From NCBI RefSeq assembly GCF_026967925.1, contig NZ_JAPVBI010000003.1, positions 685,070-749,069 of the forward strand: a DNA stretch of 64,000 bases, read 5' to 3'. Numbering within the stretch: position 1 is the stretch's first letter; each line of letters begins with the position of its first letter. The DNA comes from Modestobacter sp. VKM Ac-2985 (GTDB taxonomy: Bacteria; Actinomycetota; Actinomycetes; Mycobacteriales; Geodermatophilaceae). Positions 42,746 through 50,755 of the stretch are shown here, in pieces. Below the pieces are notes generated by a model. The model was not told the DNA's origin and searched no databases. It worked only from the letters and a program-made list of their open reading frames with translations. A program made the position numbers and the translations under genes.

Positions 42746-45487
42746 TCAGTCGCGGTGGAGGGCGGCGCGGAGCGCGCCCCGCGAGGTGATCCCCAGCTTC
42801 GGGAAGATCCGGTGCAGGTGCGAGCTGACCGTCCGGTGCGACAGGTTGAGCTGCCCGCCTATCTCGCGGTTGCTCAGCCCTCCGGCTGCCAACCCGGCGA
42901 TCTGCAGCTCCTGGGGGGTCAGCAGTTCGTGGCCGCCGGGGGTCGTGCGCCGGTTCCGTTCACCGGAGGCCCGGAGCTCCTGGCGCGCGCGACCGGCCCA
43001 TGGCGTGACGCCGAGGGCGTCGAACGTCGCTGCGGCCGCGCGCAGTGGACTGCGGGAGTCCGCAGCGCGCCGTTGCCGGCGGAGCCACGCCCCGTGGGCC
43101 AGCTGCACCCGCGCCTGGACGTAGGGCCACCGGGTCAGGTCACCGTCCAGCGCATCGAGGAAGAGGCGGTCGGCGTCCTCGTCGGAGGCGAGCACCGCAC
43201 GCGCGTGCCCGAGGCCGAGGTGGAGCACCGGGGACGGTGTCTGCTGGGCCAGCCGCTCCATCCCGGTCACGATCGCCCGGGCCTCGACCTGGTGCCCGCT
43301 GTGGACGGCGGCCTCGGCCAGGTCGCCGAGAGCGAACGTGCGCAGCACCTGGTGGTACGCCGGGTCGTCGGCGTCCTGGACCCGCCGCAGGTGCTCCCAG
43401 GCAGCGGCATGGTCGCCGTCGACGAGCGCGGCCGCTCCCCGGGCGTTCTGGACGAACGCGAGCATGAGGTGTGCCCGCACTGGCCTCGCCACTCGTTCCG
43501 CTGCCAGCGCCCAGCTCTCGGCGTCCTCGCCCTGCAGTGCCGAGACGAGCGCCTGGCTGGCGCACGCCGTCGCGTAGGCGAGTGGCTGCGCGGTCTCACG
43601 TGCGAGACGGATCGCCTCCTCTGCCACCGGTGCAGCCAGCGAGAGGTCGGCCCGCTGCGCGGCGACCATCGACTGCACGGTCAGCGCTCTGGCCAGGAGT
43701 CCGAGCCGGCCCTGGGCGCGGAGGTCCGCCAGCGAGGCGCCGAGGAAGTCGGCAGCGAGGTCGAGGGCCCCGATCGATGATGCTGCATTGCCGAGCCTCC
43801 GCGCGTCCATCGCACTCGGCAGGCTGGTCCCCGCCAGGGCCGTCAAGCGGCCGTGCACGAGAGCACCTCTGGTCAGTGGCGCGGCCAAGGCGAGCACGCC
43901 GAGCAGACCGGGGTCGTCCGCGTCCACGCCCAGGCTCTCGGCGACGCTGACGACGCGGTCCCGGACGCCCGACGTGGGGCTGCCCCAGAAGCACCGGAGT
44001 GCGGCGCTCTCCAGCAGCTTGAGCGCGAGGGGGGTGTCCCCGTCCGCCGCCACCCGGGCGGCGGAGTCCGCCAGGTCCCCGATCCCCCCGGTGGCGCTGC
44101 GGAGGCCGTCGTCGAGACCGTCCCGGACCCACGTCATCGTCGTGCGTTCTTGCGCTGTCGCTCCGGTGGCGGCTTCGTCGAGCAACCAGGCCACGTCCTC
44201 GTGGCGCCCGAGCTGGACGGCGAGCTCAGCAGCGCGCAGGAAGCGTCTGCTGCGTTGAGCGGCCTCTCGACTCAGGCTCGCCGCGCGCTCCCAGGCGGTC
44301 ACCGCGGTCCCCACCGCACCCCGTCGCTGGGCGTCGACCGCCACCGCCTCCAACTCGGCCGCGACGTCGTCGTCGGGCCCTGGGCAGGCGGCGGCACGGT
44401 GCCAGACGCGCCGGGCCGGGTCGTCGGCCAGGGCGTGCCCGATCGCGGCGTGCGCCGCCTGGCGCTGGGCCAGGCTCGATCGCTGGCGGATCGCCGTGCG
44501 CATCAGCGGGTGCCGGAAGGACACCGCCCGCAGATCGCCCTCCAGCAGGCCGGCCGTCATCGCCGGCGTCAGGTCCTCCAGGGTGACCGGTCCGCCGGTG
44601 AGGGCCGTGGTGGCTGCGAGCGCGCTGGCCAGCTCCTCCTCGTCGTTGAGGGCCGCCACGAGCAGCAGGGTCCGGGTGACGCTGGGGAGTGCCGCGACCC
44701 GCGCGGCGAAGGCGTGTTCCAGGCGCGTGGTGAGCGGCAGCCAGACCGGTGGCCGGGCGACGGCGCCGTCCTCCACCGTGTGCGGCAGCTCGACGAGGGC
44801 GAGTGGGTTGCCGGCGGCCTCGTCCAGCAACCGGCGTCTGGTCTCCGGCGTCGCCTGCGGGGCATGGCGGTCCAGCATCGAGACCGATGCCGCGTCATCG
44901 AGTCGGCGGAGCCGGAGTGCCGCAGCGCCCACGTCGTCGAGGACGCTGGCGAAACCGTCCCGCAGCGCCGTCACCAGCACGACGGGCTCGGCGTCCAGCC
45001 GGCGTCCGATGAAGGCGAGGATCTCCGCACTCGGGGCGTCGATCCACTGCGCGTCGTCGACGAGCACGAGGACCGGGACCTCCCGCGCTGACTCGCTGAC
45101 CAGGTCGAGCGCCGCCAGCCCGATGAAGAAGGGATCGGGAGACGTGCCGGCCGTCATCCCGAACGCGATCAGCAGGGCGTCCTGGCGGGGCCCGGGCAAG
45201 CGGTCGATCAGGCCGAGCACCGGCTGGAGCAACCGCTGGAGACCGGCGAACGGCAGGTGGGCCTCGGACTCGACGCCCGTCGTGCTGAGCACTCGCATGC
45301 CTCGCGCGGAGGCGGAGCTGCGTGCTCCCCGCAGCAGCGCCGACTTCCCGATCCCGGCCTCGCCCGTGACGACGACGGCGGTACCGCGGTCGGGGAGGCG
45401 GTCGAGCAGTTCGCCGAGTCGCCGGGACTCGTGCTCGCGGCCGATCAGCGGCAGGTCAGGTGAGCCACCGGGCATCACGACGGGCAC
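42746..45487 (-). CDS. Large ATP-binding LuxR-family regulator (LAL type), copy 2
   Basis: 913 residues from GTG 45487 (ATG 45475 is possible). Walker A V-V-T-G-E-A-G-I-G-K-S-A-L-L near 39-52 and Walker B V-L-V-L-V-D-D-A-Q-W-I-D-A-P-S near 137-151 form a STAND ATPase. The mid-part is helical. The C-terminal LuxR HTH has L-T-P-Q-E-L-Q-I-A-G-L-A-A-G-G-L-S-N-R-E-I-G-G-Q-L-N-L-S-H-R-T-V-S-S-H-L. It reads into the three hydrolases and probably regulates them or itself. It shares architecture with copy 1 but little close sequence. Confidence 0.9.
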   Translation of the reverse strand: MPVVMPGGSPDLPLIGREHESRRLGELLDRLPDRGTAVVVTGEAGIGKSALLRGARSSASARGMRVLSTTGVESEAHLPFAGLQRLLQPVLGLIDRLPGPRQDALLIAFGMTAGTSPDPFFIGLAALDLVSESAREVPVLVLVDDAQWIDAPSAEILAFIGRRLDAEPVVLVTALRDGFASVLDDVGAAALRLRRLDDAASVSMLDRHAPQATPETRRRLLDEAAGNPLALVELPHTVEDGAVARPPVWLPLTTRLEHAFAARVAALPSVTRTLLLVAALNDEEELASALAATTALTGGPVTLEDLTPAMTAGLLEGDLRAVSFRHPLMRTAIRQRSSLAQRQAAHAAIGHALADDPARRVWHRAAACPGPDDDVAAELEAVAVDAQRRGAVGTAVTAWERAASLSREAAQRSRRFLRAAELAVQLGRHEDVAWLLDEAATGATAQERTTMTWVRDGLDDGLRSATGGIGDLADSAARVAADGDTPLALKLLESAALRCFWGSPTSGVRDRVVSVAESLGVDADDPGLLGVLALAAPLTRGALVHGRLTALAGTSLPSAMDARRLGNAASSIGALDLAADFLGASLADLRAQGRLGLLARALTVQSMVAAQRADLSLAAPVAEEAIRLARETAQPLAYATACASQALVSALQGEDAESWALAAERVARPVRAHLMLAFVQNARGAAALVDGDHAAAWEHLRRVQDADDPAYHQVLRTFALGDLAEAAVHSGHQVEARAIVTGMERLAQQTPSPVLHLGLGHARAVLASDEDADRLFLDALDGDLTRWPYVQARVQLAHGAWLRRQRRAADSRSPLRAAAATFDALGVTPWAGRARQELRASGERNRRTTPGGHELLTPQELQIAGLAAGGLSNREIGGQLNLSHRTVSSHLHRIFPKLGITSRGALRAALHRD

Positions 45488-45739
45488 CGTCCGTTCCGCC
45501 CGGACGACGGGCCTCGTGCAGGCCCGACACGCTGCTCGAGCAGGGCCAGGACGTCGCAGGTCGTGCGAACACTATGAGACCGAGCGGCCGCATGGGCGTC
45601 GTCGCCACCTCAGCAGGATCAACAGTGGGAGAACTGGACGTCGAGCACCCGGTGGCCAGCGCTACCGGGGAGCAGCTGGACAGGCCCCTGGAGCGAGTGC
45701 CGTAGGCAGTGCCCACCCGACCCCGGCACCTCGCCGCAT

Positions 45740-46180
45740 TCAGTGCGCGGACGAGTAGGACGCCAGACCGTCAGCCATCCTCTGCATCACCCCGCGCATG
45801 ATGCGCCGCATCAGCCACCGGGTGCCCCAGCGAGCGGTGTAGCTGCCTGTCCACCGGATGACCGTTCCCCCGGAGGACGTCTCGTCGAGTTCGATCACCG
45901 CGGCGTAGTCGGAGACGAACGCACTGCGCACCCCCTCGTAGGCGAGCTGCCGGAGGGGATCGAGAGCGGTGATGCGCTCGACTGTGACCACCTTGCCGGT
46001 GCGGAAGGCCCGGGTGGCGCCGACGTCGTCACGGCCATCGAGTCCCAGCGCTTCGGACTGGTCGAGGACCAGCTCGTCGACGGTCGACCACGTGGGCCAG
46101 CTGGCCGAGTCGAGCAACAGTGACCACACCTCACCACGCGGGGCGGTCGACACCGCTCGCGCGTCGTAGGACAGAGCCAT
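45740..46180 (-). CDS. SRPBCC-superfamily protein
   Basis: 146 residues. The opening S-T-A-P-R-G-E-V-W-S-L-L-L-D-S-A-S-W-P-T-W-S near 11-32 and G-x-x-R-A-F-R-T-G near 54 fit the START/Bet v 1-like (polyketide cyclase) fold, with a long C-terminal helix M-R-R-I-M-R-G-V-M-Q-R-M-A-D-G-L. Such proteins bind hydrophobic ligands and are often accessory to lipid or polyketide enzymes. No operon partner is adjacent. Confidence 0.8.
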   Translation of the reverse strand: MALSYDARAVSTAPRGEVWSLLLDSASWPTWSTVDELVLDQSEALGLDGRDDVGATRAFRTGKVVTVERITALDPLRQLAYEGVRSAFVSDYAAVIELDETSSGGTVIRWTGSYTARWGTRWLMRRIMRGVMQRMADGLASYSSAH

Positions 46181-46331
46181 TGGCGCTCCTCACTGGGCCA
46201 CAGAGACGACAGCACGGCCCTGGTCGGCTGTCTCGTGCACACGGGAGACGCCATCATCACCCGACCTCGGGTGACCGAGCGTGCGGAGCTCGCGCCGAGT
46301 TCGACGAGATCCCGTCCACGCAGCCGCGGCA

Positions 46332-46997
46332 TCAGCCGCGCGGCAGGGCCCCCAGGAGCATGGTGGTGATGGCCAGCTGCAGGGAGTCGTGCAGTTCGAG
46401 GTGCAGGACGGCGAGCGCCGGTTCGGCCTCGTAGGCGGCGCGCACACCGGGCGGTGGCGAGCTGTAGGGGGCCAGTGCGCCGGCCAGGACCATCGCCTGG
46501 AAGCAGAACGTCTCGGCCGCGGCACCGAGCTCCGGCAGGTACCGGCGCAGGAGGTCAGCCGTGGCGGTGAGCCGGGTCAGGGCCACGCGCTTGTGGCGCA
46601 GGACGGCCTCGACGGTCACGTTGCGCTCCAGGACGCCACCCTGCGCCCCCACCAGGTCGCACAGCACCCGGTTCCCCGCCAGCGACCGGGCCAGCACCGC
46701 GGACAGCTGTTCGGCACGGACCTCCAGCGGCAGACCCGCGTCGACCTCGCTCGCGAGGTCGACGGTCAACTCGGCGAGCCAGTCCTGCACGACGGAGTTC
46801 ATCAGCTCGAGGAGCACGCCCTCGCGGGAGTCGAAGTAGCGCAGCACGTTCGACTTCGCCAGGCCCACGCGGCGGCTGAGCTCGTTGAGGCTGACGTCGG
46901 CCACCGGCATCTCGTCGAGCATGGCGGCCGCCGTGTCGAGGATCGCCCGGCGCCTGATCTCGCGCTGCTCCTCACTGCGGGCCCGATGGAAGGTCAC
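46332..46997 (-). CDS. TetR-family repressor of the divergent SDR
   Basis: 221 residues. HTH near 15-60: A-I-L-D-T-A-A-A-M-L-D-E-M, L-N-E-L-S-R-R-V-G-L-A-K-S-N-V-L-R-Y-F-D-S-R-E. The C-terminal domain has T-F-C-F-Q-A-M-V-L-A. Divergent gap (104 bp) to the SDR at 47102 contains three copies of a GACCG-n-n-GGTCTCTT element, so self- and SDR-repression through these sites is strongly suggested. Confidence 0.88.
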   Translation of the reverse strand: MTFHRARSEEQREIRRRAILDTAAAMLDEMPVADVSLNELSRRVGLAKSNVLRYFDSREGVLLELMNSVVQDWLAELTVDLASEVDAGLPLEVRAEQLSAVLARSLAGNRVLCDLVGAQGGVLERNVTVEAVLRHKRVALTRLTATADLLRRYLPELGAAAETFCFQAMVLAGALAPYSSPPPGVRAAYEAEPALAVLHLELHDSLQLAITTMLLGALPRG

Positions 46998-47018
46998 TGC
47001 GCAACCCTAACACCTTGC

Positions 47019-47086
47019 AGACCGTCGGTCTCTTGACAGCGGACCGACGGTCTCTTAACGTCCCGATCACAACAGACCGATGGTCT
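47019..47086. promoter_or_regulatory. Three TetR operators overlapping the SDR promoter
   Basis: Palindromic copies lie at 47019-47031 (AGACCGTCGGTCT), 47042-47052 (GACCGACGGTC) and 47074-47086 (AGACCGATGGTCT), each followed by CTCTT or CTTG. TTGACA at 47033-47038 and TAACGT at 47056-47061 with a 17-bp spacing form the rightward promoter, with operator 2 sitting between -35 and -10. Occlusion of RNA polymerase by the bound repressor is the natural reading. Confidence 0.75.
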
Positions 47087-47101
47087 CTTCAGGAGGACGA
47101 C

Positions 47102-48004
47102 ATGAGCATCAACTGGACAGCGCGCGACATCCCCGACCAGCACGGTCGGGTGGCGGTCGTGACCGGCGCCAACACCGGCCTGGGCTTCGAGACCGCCAAG
47201 GCCCTGGCCGAACGCGGCGCCACGGTGGTGCTCGCCGTGCGGGACGTCGACAAGGGCGAGCAGGCCGCGGCCCGGATGATCGGCGACGTCACGGTGCAGC
47301 GGCTCGACCTGACGTCGCTGGAATCGGTGCACACGGCCGCGACCGCACTGCGCGACGCGCATCCGCGCATCGACCTGCTGATCAACAACGCCGGGGTGAT
47401 GTACACCCCCAGGCAGACGACCCAGGACGGCTTCGAACGGCAGTTCGGCACCAACCACCTGGGCCACTTCGCGTTCACGGGGCTGCTGCTCGACCGGCTG
47501 CTGCCCGTGCCCGGATCACGCGTGATCACGGTCAGCAGCACCGGGCACCGGATTCGCGCAGCCATCCACTTCGACGACCTGCAGTGGGAGCGCACGTACT
47601 CCCGGGCCGGTGCGTACGGGCAGTCCAAGCTCGCCAACCTCATGTTCACCTACGAGCTGCAGCGCCGGCTCGCGGTTCACGGCACGACCACCGTCGCAGC
47701 CGCCGCGCACCCAGGGGTGTCGAACACCGAACTCGTGCGCAACTCCCCGACCCTGGTCCGGGCACCGATGGGCCGGCTGGCTCCGCTCCTCACCCAGCCG
47801 GCCGCGATGGGCGCCCTGCCGACGCTGCGGGCCGCGACCGACCCCGCCGTCCTCGGCGGGCAGTACTACGGCCCCAGCGGCCGCGGCGAGGTCCGCGGAC
47901 ACCCCCGGCTCGTCACGTCCAGCCCGGAGTCCTACGACCTCGCGGTCCAGCAACGGCTGTGGGCGGTCTCCGAGGACCTCACGGTCGTGACGTTCGGTGT
48001 CTGA
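47102..48004 (+). CDS. Short-chain dehydrogenase/reductase (retinol/protochlorophyllide-like)
   Basis: 300 residues, ATG 47102 after CAGGAGGAC. T-G-A-N-T-G-L-G near 21-28, L-L-I-N-N-A-G-V near 95, V-S-S-T-G-H near 150 and Y-G-Q-S-K near 178 are intact catalytic elements. The closest style is the RDH/NAD(P)-reductase branch (C-terminal H-P-G-V-S-N-T-E). Controlled by the divergent TetR through overlapping operators. It is homologous to the SDR at 58700. Confidence 0.9.
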   Translation: MSINWTARDIPDQHGRVAVVTGANTGLGFETAKALAERGATVVLAVRDVDKGEQAAARMIGDVTVQRLDLTSLESVHTAATALRDAHPRIDLLINNAGVMYTPRQTTQDGFERQFGTNHLGHFAFTGLLLDRLLPVPGSRVITVSSTGHRIRAAIHFDDLQWERTYSRAGAYGQSKLANLMFTYELQRRLAVHGTTTVAAAAHPGVSNTELVRNSPTLVRAPMGRLAPLLTQPAAMGALPTLRAATDPAVLGGQYYGPSGRGEVRGHPRLVTSSPESYDLAVQQRLWAVSEDLTVVTFGV

Positions 48005-48032
48005 GCACCCCTCGTCGACCCGGTGTCCTGAC

Positions 48033-48728
48033 ATGTCGCTCCTCGGCGAGTTCATCCGGACGCCCACGACGATCGGCGCTGTCGCCGCCAGTGGTCGAGC
48101 GTTGTCACAGGCCGCGACGGCACCGGTGCCGGTGGGGACAGACGTCGTCGTCGTCGAGCTGGGCCCCGGCACCGGGGCGATGACCGGAGCCATCGAGCGG
48201 CGACTCGCTGGACGCGGCCGCCAGCTGGCGATCGAGGTCAACGCACGGCTGGCCCTGCCGCTGTCCACCCGACACCCAGCAGTCGAGGTCGTCCAAGCAG
48301 ACGCTGCCGACCTCCAGACCGTGCTCACCGACCGGGGCATCACGCACGCCGACGTCGTCGTCAGCGGTCTGCCCTGGGCCGCATTCCGACCACGGCAGCA
48401 GGAGCTGCTGCTCGACGCGGTGGTCAGCGGCCTGGCGTCCGATGGCGTGTTCACCACGTTCGCGTACCTCCACGGCCTCTGGACGCCCGCCGCCCGCCGA
48501 TTCCGCCGGCAACTGGAGGCGCGGTTCGAGGAGGTCCTCCTGAGCCGGACCGTGTGGCGGAACCTGCCTCCCGCACTCGTGTACTACGCGCGTCGCCCCA
48601 CCGAGGTCGGCCAGGCTCGGTTCGCGAGGGGCGTCACGCAGGTCGTCGCTGCCGCTGCCCGCGGCCGGTGGGTCACTGCAGGTGCCGCCCTCCGTCACCA
48701 CGGCACGACGTCGTCCCGGCTCACGTAG
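48033..48728 (+). CDS. SAM-dependent methyltransferase (phospholipid N-methyltransferase-like)
   Basis: 231 residues from ATG 48033 (a GTG at 47997 overlaps the SDR end and is a less natural start). L-L-G-E-F-I-R-T-P-T-T-I-G-A-V-A near 3-18 and V-V-V-E-L-G-P-G-T-G-A near 36-46 are the PmtA/KsgA-like opening and motif I; S-G-L-P-W-A-A-F near 108-115 matches the S-x-L-P-W of phospholipid methyltransferases. It could methylate phosphatidylethanolamine, but similar proteins have other targets. Eighty bp of this gene are duplicated at 33896-33975. Its end overlaps the next gene by 34 bp. Confidence 0.77.
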   Translation: MSLLGEFIRTPTTIGAVAASGRALSQAATAPVPVGTDVVVVELGPGTGAMTGAIERRLAGRGRQLAIEVNARLALPLSTRHPAVEVVQADAADLQTVLTDRGITHADVVVSGLPWAAFRPRQQELLLDAVVSGLASDGVFTTFAYLHGLWTPAARRFRRQLEARFEEVLLSRTVWRNLPPALVYYARRPTEVGQARFARGVTQVVAAAARGRWVTAGAALRHHGTTSSRLT

Positions 48729-49393
48729 GTGCCCGTGGGACCGTCGTCGTCGAGCATGGCCAGGCGCACGATCGCATCGCTCCCCTCGGTGACCGTCTGG
48801 GTGCCCTGGTGGTCGTTCAGGTCCGTCTTCGTGTAGCCGGGGTCAGCGGCGTTCACCAGGATGCCGGGCAGTTCCCGGGAGTACCGGAGGGTGAGCATCG
48901 TGAGCGCCGTCTTCGAGATGGCGTACACGGGCGGGACGACCCGCCAGTCGAACATGTCGTGCTCGAGGGTCGCCGCGAACGAACCCACGAGGGAGGACAC
49001 GTTGACGATCCGGGCGTGCCGGGACTCCCGGAGGAGCGGGATGAAGGCGTTGGTGACCCGCAGCGCCCCCAGCAGGTTGGTGTCCAGCAGCGCGGCGGCG
49101 TCGGCGGCGTCGGTGCTCTCCAGTGGTGCCACCGCGCTGTTGACCGCGGCGTTGTTGACCAGGACGTCCAGGCGACCGTGGTCCTGCCGCACCCGTTCGG
49201 CCGCCCCGTCGACGCTGGCCTGGTCGGTCACGTCCAGGTGGATCAGCCCGACGCCGAGGTCGGCGGCGGCTGCGCGGCCGCGCCCGGCATCTCGTGCGCC
49301 GATCACGACCGTGTGCCCGGCATCGCGGAGCCGTCGGGCCGTCTCGTACCCGATGCCCTTGTTGCCCCCGGTGACGAGGGTGATGGTGTCCAT
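48695..49393 (-). CDS. Short-chain dehydrogenase/reductase (SDR)
   Basis: 232 residues from ATG 49393. T-G-G-N-K-G-I-G near 8-15, N-N-A-A near 82, V-S-S-L-V-G-S near 130 and Y-A-I-S-K near 154 are the classical SDR sites; P-G-Y-T-K-T-D-L near 183 is typical of carbonyl-reductase-like members. It is divergent from the MmyB-type regulator at 49502, with a small palindrome in the gap (49466-49478). It is likely regulated by it. Confidence 0.89.
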   Translation of the reverse strand: MDTITLVTGGNKGIGYETARRLRDAGHTVVIGARDAGRGRAAAADLGVGLIHLDVTDQASVDGAAERVRQDHGRLDVLVNNAAVNSAVAPLESTDAADAAALLDTNLLGALRVTNAFIPLLRESRHARIVNVSSLVGSFAATLEHDMFDWRVVPPVYAISKTALTMLTLRYSRELPGILVNAADPGYTKTDLNDHQGTQTVTEGSDAIVRLAMLDDDGPTGTYVSRDDVVPW

Positions 49394-49465
49394 GGGCGCC
49401 AGCCTGCGACGCCGCGGAGCCGGGTGGAAGGCGACGTGGGTCGGTAGGACTGCTGGTACCACCCT

Positions 49466-49478
49466 CCGCTGGCAGCGG
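49466..49478. promoter_or_regulatory. Palindrome CCGCTG-1-CAGCGG in MmyB/SDR gap
   Basis: CCGCTGGCAGCGG has perfect 6-bp arms with a 1-bp centre and sits 24 bp before the regulator start. Together with 31883-31895 and 58603-58629 it forms a set of palindromes between divergent MmyB/SDR pairs. Confidence 0.4.
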
Positions 49479-49501
49479 TCAGGGGGAGGCAGGATGGTCG
49501 C

Positions 49502-50377
49502 GTGGCAGCCCCTCTGAGCGATCCCGGAGCAGCGCCAGGTCTCGGGGCCCTGTTGCGCCGGTTCCGGGACCGCTGCACGTTCGCTCCCGACGACGCGGTC
49601 GCCGCTCGCCGCGCCCCGGGTCTCCGCCGCGAGGAGCTGGCCCTGCTGGCAGGCGTCTCCGTGGACTACCTGGTGCAGCTGGAACAGGGACGAGCGTCCC
49701 GACCGTCGGCGTCCGTGGTCGCGGCACTGTCCCGTGCGCTGCGCCTCGACGCGGACGAGTCCGCGCTCTTGCACCGCGCCGCTGGCCTGGCCCCCATCGT
49801 GGGGCCCGTGGTCCGAGTCGTCCCCGCAGGCGTCGAGCGCATGGTCGCTCGGCTCCAGCAGTGGCCGGTCGCCGTGTACTCGGCCGACTGGTGGCTGCTC
49901 CGGTGGAACACCGCGTGGTCGGCGTTGCTCGGTGATCCCGCGCCCGTCGGGGCCCGTGAGCGCAACGTCGTCTGGTTCGAGATGACCCAGCCGAACCCGG
50001 GCGTGTGGATCGATCCCAGCGAGGACGAGAACTACCGGGACGCCATCGTGGGCGACCTGCGGGTGGCCCTGGTCGAGCATCCCCATGACCCGGAGCTGGT
50101 GGACCTCGTCGCCACTCTGCGCCAGACCAGTCCCGAGTTCGTCGAGCGCTGGGATGCCGCACGTCCCGCCCGCTTCCGGGGCATGCGGAAGCACGTGCAG
50201 CACCCCGACGTCGGACTGCTCGTCCTGGACGGCGACGTCCTCCAGGCGCCTGGCTCCGACGTGCGACTGGTGGTCTACTCACCGGCCCCCGGGACGCGGG
50301 ACGCGCACCGCCTCACGCAGCTCTCGCTCCGCGGCACCGGTACCCCCTCACCAGGCTCCCCGCTGACCGTCCCCTAG
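49502..50377 (+). CDS. MmyB-type HTH regulator
   Basis: 291 residues, GTG start. HTH: R-R-A-P-G-L-R-R-E-E-L-A-L-L-A-G-V-S-V-D-Y-L-V-Q-L-E-Q-G-R near 36-64. MmyB ligand domain follows, with W-N-T-A-W-S-A-L near 138 and H-P-D-V-G-L-L-V-L near 234. It is divergent from the SDR at 48695. A truncated quinone oxidoreductase fragment begins 95 bp after its stop. Confidence 0.86.
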   Translation: MAAPLSDPGAAPGLGALLRRFRDRCTFAPDDAVAARRAPGLRREELALLAGVSVDYLVQLEQGRASRPSASVVAALSRALRLDADESALLHRAAGLAPIVGPVVRVVPAGVERMVARLQQWPVAVYSADWWLLRWNTAWSALLGDPAPVGARERNVVWFEMTQPNPGVWIDPSEDENYRDAIVGDLRVALVEHPHDPELVDLVATLRQTSPEFVERWDAARPARFRGMRKHVQHPDVGLLVLDGDVLQAPGSDVRLVVYSPAPGTRDAHRLTQLSLRGTGTPSPGSPLTVP

Positions 50378-50471
50378 CGACCGGTCGGTCCGGGCAGCCC
50401 CGCACCCGTCGTCGCGCGCCAAGCGCACCCTCGGCACCGCTGCGCCGTCGCTGTCACCCAGCGTCCCCTGC

Positions 50472-50609
50472 ATGCGTGCCGTGCAGATCACCCGCTTCGG
50501 CCGCCCTGAGGTCATGGACGTGGTCGACCTGCCCGACACCCCCCTGGAGACGGCGAGCAGCTGTTCGACGTCTCCTCGGCCGGCGTGAACTCCGACGACA
50601 CCCACCACC
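50472..50609 (+). pseudogene. 5' fragment of a quinone oxidoreductase gene, frameshifted
   Basis: Reads M-R-A-V-Q-I-T-R-F-G-R-P-E-V-M-D-V-V-D-L-P-D, the start of the intact gene at 61464, then a 1-bp deletion near 50540 puts it out of frame and a stop follows at 50585. Downstream DNA still matches (V-N-S-D-D-T-H-H in the shifted frame) to 50609, where homology ends. The remaining 70 percent of the gene is missing. The ATG and leading codons are in good condition. Confidence 0.85.
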
Positions 50610-50755
50610 GGGAGTCGTGAGAGGTACGTCAGCGTCCAGCGACGGCGACCCCGGTCCGCGACAGCCGGACGGTCATCCGTTGGTCTGAGGCGGCATCCGT
50701 GGTTCCCAGACCCGCTCGCGGATGACCGACTGCCTCGTCGAGCGAGCAGGGAGCG

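Noticed and set aside
37233..45487. Nonribosomal peptide or polyketide cluster because of LAL regulators and hydrolases
   Set aside because: No carrier, adenylation, ketosynthase or condensation domains are present in the window.
45488..45739. Possible small ORFs on both strands (81 and 86 codons)
   Set aside because: No ribosome sites, no conserved motif, both open by GC bias; treated as intergenic.
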